A DNA stretch of 64,000 nucleotides, taken from Helianthus annuus. Its lineage: Eukaryota; Streptophyta; Magnoliopsida; Asterales; Asteraceae. The stretch is taken from the NCBI RefSeq assembly GCF_002127325.2, contig NC_035443.2, positions 148,938,415-149,002,414 of the forward strand. The letters are read 5' to 3'. Positions 55,494 through 64,000 of this stretch are shown one piece after another. The notes beneath the pieces were generated by a model that saw only the letters and a list, made by a program, of their open reading frames with translations, was not told the origin of the DNA and searched no databases. Within the stretch, counting starts at the first letter, position 1. Each line of letters begins with the position of its first letter. Both the position numbers and the translations under genes were made by a program.

Positions 55494-56640
55494 GCAGGTG
55501 CGCAAGAAGAAATAAACACAAAAAAGGCAGGAAATTAAGCGAACTCGTGATGAAACCTCAAAAAAAGAAGGTTACGTGATGAAACACAAAAAAGGAGGTG
55601 ACGGAGTGTGTGCGGATAAGAACAAGAAGTTGGCAAGATCAACGGTAACTGCGACAGTTGATACTGATTACCATATAGTTGTATTCAGATTCAACATAAG
55701 GTATCTAATATAGCGTGCCATTAGGTGTAGAATGTACAATAGTTGTAATTGTTCCAGTAGTGTAGAATGTACAACACTTGTAATTGTTCATGTATACATA
55801 AAAAGTAAAGCATATAACATTCTAATTAATAAGGTATATGGCGTGTTTACGCACGTGTTCAACATTTATTCGGTGATGATTACGGGGCGTTGGTAATGTG
55901 ATGCACGTGTGCGTAACATTATGTACTGATGGTTAACAGTTTATTTGTAATGATCATGGATTGGTATCAACATAATGCACATGTGCATGATTATGTAATA
56001 TATGAAAATAAAAGTAATGAATGTAAAAAATAACAGTTATTTGTTTAATGTTTATTATTGATGATTATTGGGTGTTAATAATGTGATGCACATGTGCATA
56101 ATTATGTATTGTTGGTTAACAGTTTATTTTTTTTTGATGATTACAGATGGTTAGCAACATAATGCACGCAGGTGCGCAAGAAGAAATAAACACAAAAAAG
56201 GCGGGCATCTAAGCGAACCCGTGATGAAACCTCAAAAAAGGAGGTTACGTGATGAAACATAAAAAAGGAGGCGACGAAGTGCGTGTGGTAAAGAACAAGA
56301 AGTTGGCAAGATCAACGGTAACGACAACGGTTGATACTGATGATCATATGGTTGTATTCAGATTCAACATATTCAACATAGGGTATCTAATATAGCATGC
56401 CATTAGGTGTAGAATGTACAATAGCTGTAGTTGTTCTTGTAGTGTAGAATGTACAACACTTGTAATTGTTCATGTATGCATAAAAAGTAAAACATATAAC
56501 ATCCTAATTAATAAGGTATATGGCGTGTTTACGCACTTGTTCAACATTTATTCGGTGATGATTACGGGGCATTGGTAATGTGATGCATATGTGCATAACA
56601 TTATGTACTGATGGTTAACAGTTTATTTGTGATGGTTGGC
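55494..56640. repeat. Direct duplication of ~470 bp within element 5
   Basis: About 55494-55960 and 56163-56640 are near-identical, each starting at GCAGGTGCGCAAGAAG and ending with GTACTGATGGTTAACAG. The first ~180 bases read as a Lys/Arg-rich plus-strand frame broken by stops, perhaps an exon remnant. Confidence 0.8.
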
Positions 56641-57207
56641 AACATAATGCACATGTGCAAGAAGATGGTTGGCAACATAATGTACATGTGCAAGATTACA
56701 CGATGTATGAAAATATAAGTAACTTATGTAATAAACCAATTGTTTGTTTAATGTTTAATGATAAAAAAGAAAAGGATTAATAATTGAACATGGATTATGG
56801 TGTATTGGCAAAATAATGCACATGTGCATTATTATGGTATGATTGTAAATAAATGTGATTTACTTGATGAGAGAATAATGAAGCATGTAAAAGTAAACTA
56901 TAAAAAAAAAACACTTTAAGGATATAAAAGTGAATCATGTGAGTGTAAACTTCGAAACACATATAAATGTATAATGCCTTTAATCTCAAAGCATATGAAT
57001 TGCAACTCTTGTTGATCTAAATTTGTAGATGTTACTTATATAAAATTATTCATAACATTTAGCAAGGTACTACACCACAATTACATCCACCAATAGAAGG
57101 AAAACTCATACAGAAAAAACAAACAAAATACTATACTGGAAATACATCAAAATTGTTCCAGGCCGCCCAAGTTAAACTCACCTCCTTCGATCTATTTTTA
57201 CCTATAA

Positions 57208-57711
57208 CTAACTAATGTTCTTGATCTCCTCGACTACCTTCTGCACCGACAATTGACTTTGATTAAAAACCATCTTGTTCCTCATTCGCCAAACGCTCCA
57301 GAGGTAGATAAGGGACACCGCATAAATCGCCTTTTTCTTTTTTGAAGACCCTTGGACAATATTATGATATTCCAGCAAATCTTTGAGACTGAAAATAAAT
57401 GCAGCTGGGCCTTTGCACCAGTGAGTAATTACGGACCAAACTGTTTGAGCGAACTGACATGAAACGGAAATATGTTCACATGTTTCTGGGGAATCGCTGC
57501 AGAAAACGTAGCAGTTTGACTGTGTTTGGATGACTGTTGCGTTAAGTGCCACCTTCGTTGGGAGTCTCTCGACTAAGGCTATCCACCCGACCAAACCAAC
57601 TTTTTTAGGTGTCCAATTATTCCAAACAAATACCTGCTCGGGAACCTCCTTATTATATGTTTGTATCATAGACTTCAAACTCCGAACAGAAAAGTCTCCC
57701 GACGTGCTCAA
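57208..57711 (-). pseudogene. LINE ORF2 C-terminal fragment (RT zinc-binding domain)
   Basis: 167 codons open on the minus strand. The fragment shows the plant LINE zf-RVT pattern: a Trp-rich start, C-x3-C-x5-E-x-C-x-H spacing (CYVFCSDSPETCEH), then FAQTVW and the C-terminal WRMRNKMVF helix. Only the end of ORF2 is present; the RT itself is absent. It lies inside element 5. No clean TSD was identified. Confidence 0.75.
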
Positions 57712-58769
57712 ACATCAAACTCATAAATCTTTTCAAGTCTCTCCCAGTAGTCATTTCCATTAATTACAAGCAGGCCTAGATCTGGTACATCACAAGGAGA
57801 GCAATAACATCACAAATTTATTGGGACAATGTAATATCATGAAACTTTGGAGGAGACCTATCAAAATAAAAGGTAAATCAAACAAGAATATTGAAATTTT
57901 AATTTGACAGGAAACAATTGGTCAGCCTGGATATGGAGCTATAGATACCAAGGTGATCAACTCACCTGTTAACAAAAGAAGACAAATTGGATCACAAGAA
58001 CAATATGGCCAGAGTAAGTATTAGAAAGTGGCACAAAAAATGGAAGAAGATGGTAGCCTATCCTCTCAAACAGAAGCCATATGACAGTTGCAGAAACAAA
58101 AAATGGAAGAAGATGCAATAGCTGTATCAACTAAGTATGTCGCTTATGGACACACAAATCCTCTCTAACGGTTTTAACATTGAAAGACGACTTATTTTTC
58201 CGAGTGCAAACCCCACCCATATTGACCCGTCTTCATTATAGTGTCTCTCAGCAGCGCCAAAAGCTACATAAACTCCACCCATGCCTCCCCGGTTGTCGGA
58301 TTGTTATTCCATTGCCAATCCCACACAGTCACCTCCCTTTTTTTCTAGTTGTCCGCCACCCGAGCCCATTTGTTTGCTGCCATCCTGTACATAATTGGAC
58401 AGTCATCCATAAGGCACTTGTTCATAAAATATACATCAACGACATAGTTTAATTTTCAACATAATGCACATCAACGACATAGTTTAATTTTAAACATAAT
58501 GCACATGTGCATATAAGTTAATACAATATCATTTACAATCAACATAATGCACATGTGCATATAATTTAATACAACATCATTTACAGTAAATATAATGCAC
58601 ATGTGCATATCATTTAATATAATATCATTTACAGAGTATATACATAATTTGCAGTAACATAATACCTTAAGTCACAAATGAATGAATTGCAACTCTTGAT
58701 GTTCTGTATTTGTAGGTGTTGTACCAGTCGAAGTAGTGTCAAAAGATAATGAACGATTAGATACATTGA

Positions 58770-59003
58770 TTATAAGACAACATTGTCTGATGTAGACATA
58801 GATTCAAGAGTCTGAATTTCAAAGCCATGAATATGTTGACTTACAACCGTTTTAGACATAAACCTGTGACTACCAACGGGATTGACAGCAGATGGACCAC
58901 CAAAGTCGGCATCAGATGTTGTATGAGGATGATATTCAGACAATGAATGAAGAGGATCATCAGATATACGAGGATATACAAGTGATGAATCAGGAGACGC
59001 CAT
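58770..59003 (-). pseudogene. Short Ser/Asp-rich ORF, possible transposase N-terminus
   Basis: ATG at 59001-59003; 77 residues, rich in Ser, Asp, Pro and His, ending at a stop. Its composition resembles the poorly conserved N-terminal segment of FAR1/MULE-type proteins, but no WRKY-GCM1 zinc finger or DDE motif follows, so this is weak. It begins about 315 bp inside the right end of element 5, a plausible place for a transposase start. Confidence 0.25.
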
Positions 59004-59315
59004 ACGTCGCTGTAAACACCGTGTAAACTGCAATCATCGTGAAATACGTGAACGCCGACTATCTATATGCCGTGAAAACCACCGTACATGGCTCTTCGCC
59101 GCCGTGACACCGCCGTGGATGCATCTCAGACGAGTGTGAAGACCATGATGAACTGGTGAACTTCTGAAACCCTAGAATGGAGATAACAATGACATAAGGA
59201 GAAAAAAAAAGAAAGCGTGTTTTGGTATAAACATAAGATAATTACAAAAATGCCATGTGTTCACACTGGTTCTCGCGGTTCTCGCAATAAATGGTGGTTC
59301 CTAACGGATCCTTAT

Positions 59316-59317
<2 letters not shown>

Positions 59318-59364
<47 letters not shown>
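59318..59364. repeat. (TA)n microsatellite
   Basis: About 47 bases of uninterrupted TA dinucleotides, the longest tract in the window and the right boundary of element 5. Confidence 0.97.
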
Positions 59365-59366
<2 letters not shown>

Positions 59367-61940
59367 TTTTTAACTCCAAAAACAACTACGAAACCATAAT
59401 TAAGTAGTGGATCAGTTTAATGGAAGGGATTTGGCACTTCTGAGTAAGAACATTGTGATGCATCATCTTATGCTAAAATCATTGTGTTACATATCTTTGG
59501 AGCATAGTTTGATATGGGTAGCATAATTTGAATAAAAATATCTAGTGATGGAATCAATAAGATTAGTTTGGGAAACCAAAGACCCAAATTTTTGTCATAT
59601 CGAAACCAGAAATTTAAACTTAGATTAGGTCTTCCGTGATAAATCATATATGGTTTTGGTTTTCAGTTCTAGAACAAAACTTCACCACAGATTCAAAACA
59701 TATCGATTTAGGGTTAGTTGCTTTGTATAATCAGATAATATGACACAAATTGAAGCATAACCAGGGAACAAATTACTACCATTGTTCAGCCCAACTAAGA
59801 GTTTGTATAGTATGTTGCAAGAACCCCATATGAAAGTGAGACTGGAAGAAAAATGCAAAACCAGAATCTTCACCGTTCTTCACCATCATAAATTTGAGTA
59901 TTGAGAGAGAGGGGGAAGGGAGCAGAATCCTTACTGTCTCTTTCAAATGAGGCCCAACTTGATATGCACAAGTTTCACATAATCAAAATCCTCAAAAATT
60001 TAGAACACAACAAACAAAAACAAGATGAAACGGAGGAAGTGAAATGGGATTAGGGTTTTGAGAGACGGGGAGAACTATGGAAGTGAAACCAACGTTTAAA
60101 TTTTGAATGCCGGGCCACGTGTTTGAACTTTCAAGTGTGGGTGGGGGTACAAAGCTAAATAGGATTGTACAAAATGTACAAAGAGCTATACTTTCCAAAT
60201 TTTATGAGATTTGGTGAAATTTACCATCTTATCCGTCCTACATATTATATAGTAGTATAGATAAAATTTTGTAATGCACTTTAAGGTTTAAATTTTAAAA
60301 ACTATTTCTCACTTGGTTAACTATAAAATGTTGCAACACTTAGGAAGGTTTTGTTGATATTTAACTAACCTTTAAAAAAGGAAGTTTTATTGATATTTGA
60401 TTAAAGTGTTTAATAAATATTTGACAAATATTTGAGTTTTTAAAAAAAAAAAATTGAAAGGAAATGTTATAGAAACTTTTGCATTGAACAAATTTCTATA
60501 ATAAACCCTATAGTATTTGTTTTTGAAATAAGTTAGTGTGGTAATTTTTTAATATTTTTTATTATTTCATTCGACAAAAAAAAAAAAAAAAACTAGACGA
60601 TCATATTTTTAAATAACATTTACTATAAACTAGAATATATTTCTATAATAAACCCTATAGTATTTCATTCGACAAAACCCCATTTGCTCATCATGTCACT
60701 TATCTAAGCAAAACAACAACAAACCGTATTTAGATTGAAGTGAAAAATCATGAATCTAGAAATTAGTTTAATCACGAAAAAAACGAACAAGTGAATTAAC
60801 CTAACCAGAACAGATTTCGCAATTAGAGTTTCCATTCTCATCATATCAACTTTGTACTCAATCTCTAATCACATTTGGATGATAAATCAAAATAACAAAA
60901 ATCATCTAAAACGGAAGGACAGAGAACATACCTTGACTGTTCCAAAACATGAAGCTTGAAAATGAAATCGGTGGAGGTTATTAATTGAATGATTGTGGTG
61001 TGGCGTCGATTGATTTAGGGTTTCGGATCCAGGTTGGGAAGATGAACGAGGGATTTAGGTTTTAGAAGTTCTATATAGCCGGGTCAAAATAATGGGTTTG
61101 GTAACCCACGCGGTACCCATATAAAAATAAATTGTTTATTTTTTTGCTAATAGTTCATATATTCTAATGGTTTTACTTTTTAAATACAAATGATTATGTT
61201 ATATACATAAAAACCCATTAAATTAATGTGTTCATATGGTTTTTTTAAGGTTTAAGCGTTTTCCTACACATGCGTTATGTTATGTGTAGGTAATATTCCT
61301 ACATAAAAAGTACATATGTGTAGATAAGGGTTTATCTACAAAGGGTAAAATTCCTAAGAAGCTAAGAAGTTATAGGAATTAGAGATATGGCAATCATTAC
61401 GGTTAAGGGTGGAGGGTACAAAGTAACAAAAGTAAATTAGACAATTAGTTAATTATGATAAAAACACCATATACCATTTATGATAGACAAAATTACAGAA
61501 ATCAACCTTAATATATGCTTAATACTGCAAGTTATACCTTTCAGTTTTAAAAACACACAAACCAACATTTTTCTTCATTTTTCGTTGCGAGAATCAACCT
61601 TTACCACAAACTGAGTTAGTTATCCGTGTTAACTCCCCTCACACGCAAAACATGTGAGGGTATTCTGGTCTTTTTAATTGTTTCTTTAATATATATTTAT
61701 TTGTTAATAAACTTCAAACACAAAATTACAGAAATACCTTCCGGTTTAAAAAAAACACTCAAACCATCCTCTTCATCATTTTTCGTTGTGAATTCATACA
61801 CACAAACAAACTAGTAAAAAACCCGCATGTTGCGGCGGTAATTCGCAGCAAATTGTAGAAAAAAGAACACCCGCAACAGTATAATTGTAAATCATGAAAA
61901 ATTGTTGTACTTTAAGATTAAGTAAAACCATGGCCTATTC

Positions 61941-61943
<3 letters not shown>
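59365..61943. other. Unassigned AT-rich DNA with minor signals
   Basis: No supported gene. Noted: a TCTATACTACTATATAAT Helitron-like 5' end on the minus strand near 60263 and a CTAG plus hairpin 3'-like end on the minus strand at 61811-61835, neither paired. A leader-like segment on the minus strand (about 61060 to 60935) ends at a donor AAG|GTATGTT near 60930. Degenerate direct repeats lie at about 61488-61590 and 61719-61790, and a duplicated AATTTCTATAATAAACCCT phrase at about 60490 and 60635. Confidence 0.4.
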
Positions 61944-61978
<35 letters not shown>

Positions 61979-62741
61979 CGGGATTTAGAGAAAACGGTAG
62001 AAAGTGTGAGAACGGTGAGACGCTTATGGATCGTCCGATTAAAACAATCTATGGACTAGATTAGCGCGGTGGCGTTTTCGTAAATAATATCAATTTTATT
62101 ACGTGGACGTGCCTCATTAAGGGTAAAAAGGTCTTTACACTTCTATACCAAAATGCCATACTGATGAATAAAACGCTATTACAGACCAAAACACATCGCT
62201 ATATAAACAAAAACATCCCAGACATAAAAACACACCCCCAGAACCTGAAACGCTGTATTTTCTACTATATACCATTCATCTTACAAACGCCAAAATCCCC
62301 AAAACATCAAACATAACTACTCAAAAACCGCCATATTTTCTACTATATACCATTCATCTTAGAAAACGCCAAAACACTCAAACATCAAAGATTCCAAAAA
62401 AATCGACGGTTCTTTCAGATACACTATTTCCTCAGTAAAACGCCAAAAATGCCAAATATCGTTTCGTGTATATTCAACTATTGTTCTACGCCAAAGTTTC
62501 GGATAATGCATTCTTCCCTGAGGTGCTGTGACTCAAATAACATTTTGCTGCATGAGATGGACAAATCATAAACAAAAACATGTTGGGGTCAGACTTATGT
62601 CATTTTCTGTGTTTTGTTCTTGATGAATATTATAATGGCATGAAAAGACGAATGACACTGATAGTTGTTTGAAGATACATATTCAAACAAAAAAATTATG
62701 TCATTTTGTCTTTCTAAACGGTCACAAAAACACAAGCATGG
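61944..62741. mobile_element. (TA)n tract and left end of a sixth TA-bounded element
   Basis: The TA run 61944-61973 is followed by GGGTCGGGATTTAGAG, the same style of end as elements 2-5. The right end is not found before the LTR insertion at 62742. It contains a ~79-bp duplication of TTTTCTACTATATACCATTC (about 62252 and 62331). No ORF. Confidence 0.5.
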
Positions 62742-64000
62742 TGTCACGGCCCTCGACCCGGTTTTACCCGGTCCAGAAGCTGCGGGACAGAAACCCGTGG
62801 TATTGGTGTTTAAGTAGGCAGCGGAAATTTTAACAGGATCGTTTAAACTGAAAACACCCATTTATTTCATTTCAAATTTCGGGACAGACCCCGTATTTTA
62901 CAATAAAGGAATTTCACTGGGAAATCCCATGTTTACAAAAACATGTTTACTTATTTACTGAGCCACTTTATCCAAGCTGGTAGTGCTACGCGACACTTTT
63001 CCTCGTTCACAGTAAATCACCTGAAACATATTTAAAAAGATTTTATCAGGGGGGAAATACTGGCGAGTCATTCAATTTGCACAAAACGACACATTTTTAC
63101 AATTTACGGCATTAAGAGTTTTCACATTTGCCCTATCTTATAATTAGCTGGTTCAGTTGTCACTCGACCGGATTCTATGACTGTGGACATATCACTAATT
63201 AGGCTCGCCCACCTAAAGTGATAAATCATTAGTACTAATGTGCACAAAACCCCCACTTACTGCCAGTAATTAAAGATTAGCAAAGACTTAATCACTGCAA
63301 AGTATAACTAGAAAACATTTAGGGTTTTTGCAAACAATTTGGTAAAAAGAGAATGACTCACATTGCAAGTTTAGTTGGACAGAGTTTTGCCTACTGATTA
63401 AGCTTGGTAACCTAGTTAAATAACAATGCACACGAAACTAGGTTAGTAACTTAATACAACATTTACGATAAGCTCACGAAATCAAAACCCTCACGACGAA
63501 TGACAAAGTATAGCCTGAATTCGGGCAACACTTAAACATCCATCGGATCTGTTTCAATCGATCGGGCATTGTATCGTAGCAGTGATCGAGTTATTACCCT
63601 GTTATCGTAGCAGCGTTTCACCACAAAACTAAATTTTCGCACAGAAGGAAGCTTTGTAAGTGAAAGATTTCGAACAGACGATAATGGCCATGCAACGTCC
63701 CATTTATAGCAAATTTTTGAGTTCTACGTGGCCCGCGTAAACTCGAAGAACAACCTACGTGGCCCGCGAGGGCCACCCTAGCTACGACTATGGCTACCGT
63801 GTCACGTGTAGGTCTGCCACGTGTCTGACACGTGGCCTAAAGCTTACCCGGAGTTTAGCCAAGCTGTCGCGCCCCACGTACGCTTTCCTTAAGTCTTACG
63901 CGGCCTGCGACAGATCAAGAAATTTTGAATTTCTTGATTTTTCACAAGGATTAGGGTTTTAGGGGTTCGGGTTTTCACTTACGGAGTGTTTTGGGACATT
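62742..64000 (-). repeat. Partial chromovirus-like LTR, minus strand
   Basis: Begins TGTCACGGCCCTCGACCC, the reverse complement of an LTR end like GGGGGTCGTGACA at 29266. Inside, the AGGCTCGCCCACCTAA segment near 63200 matches the inverse of 28752, and the order of landmarks mirrors the 27634 LTR, though sequence identity is only moderate. There is no PBS to its left, so it is either the 3' LTR of a minus-strand element lying to the right or a solo LTR. It runs off the window edge. Confidence 0.75.

Larger units (their letters stand above)
54844..58606. repeat. Dispersed palindrome ATGCACATGTGCAT
   Basis: Exact or one-to-two-base variants occur near 54844, 55030, 55168, 55219, 55421, 55903, 55978, 56086, 56583, 56648, 56682, 56817, 58499, 58545 and 58593, plus weaker ones near 55096 and 55263. 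The last three lie in a ~48-bp tandem repeat. The copies are mostly dispersed, not tandem. Confidence 0.85.
54185..59317. mobile_element. (TA)n-bounded element 5, 5.1 kb
   Basis: Inverted ends of about 58 bp (GGGTAGGGTTCATGCGAG at left; its partner at 59256-59317) share the block TTATTGCGAGAACCGCGAG. TA tracts at 54163-54184 and 59318-59364. The interior has a ~65-bp tandem duplication (about 54435-54550), a long direct duplication (about 55494-56640), a dispersed 14-bp palindrome, a LINE fragment and a short minus-strand ORF. No complete transposase is seen. Confidence 0.75.

Overview
This is repeat-dense nuclear DNA of a eudicot plant. The style of its retrotransposons (Athila-type, Tat-type with an antisense gene, Sirevirus-like copia with an extra 3' ORF) resembles large daisy-family (Asteraceae) genomes; that placement is from general familiarity, not a search. 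I found no host gene I can defend. Nearly everything is transposable elements, most of them coding-dead.

Positions 1-45223 form a nest of LTR retrotransposons. The outermost recognisable layer is a Tat-lineage Ty3/gypsy element on the minus strand (LTR 44546-45223, gag 44460-43672, pol 43659-39195). It carries an intron-containing antisense gene on the plus strand (exon pieces at 2656-2798, 4472-4522, 4614-4699, then 36845-38301). That antisense gene was split by a solo Athila-like LTR (2799-4466, 5-bp target duplication) and by a 12.7-kb Ty1/copia element (4700-36839). The copia 3' LTR was split after 16 bp by a 12-kb Athila-like gypsy element (16687-36113, duplication aaccc). That element's 3' LTR was split by a 7.5-kb chromovirus-like non-autonomous element (27634-35108, duplication ctctt). 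LTR-pair differences read by eye (6/737, about 7/1690, 2/1633) decrease in the order the nesting requires. Positions 1-2655 hold a truncated, minus-strand relative of the Athila-like element.

The Athila-like element has an unbroken 1141-codon pol but no recognisable gag. Its gag slot holds a short Cys-motif/tyrosine-rich ORF, and an ATHILA ORF-1-type protein follows pol behind a probable 5'-leader intron. Its LTRs, leader, spacers and 3' region are studded with a GC-rich 12-bp quasi-palindrome. This occurs in pairs whose start-to-start distance is 21 bp in 19 of 23 pairs I counted. This is the most striking unexplained pattern in the window.

Positions 45224-64000 are AT-rich and hold DNA transposons and fragments: a hAT-type MITE (8-bp TSD), a Helitron with a ~70-bp internal minisatellite, a fold-back element inside it, a MULE-type element (9-bp TSD), and two LINE 3' fragments. 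There is also an uninterrupted chain of five elements bounded by (TA)n tracts (51764-59364), with a sixth starting at 61974. The largest of the chain (5.1 kb) carries many dispersed copies of the palindrome ATGCACATGTGCAT. The window ends inside a minus-strand chromovirus-like LTR (62742-64000), related to the LTRs at 27634 and 33476.
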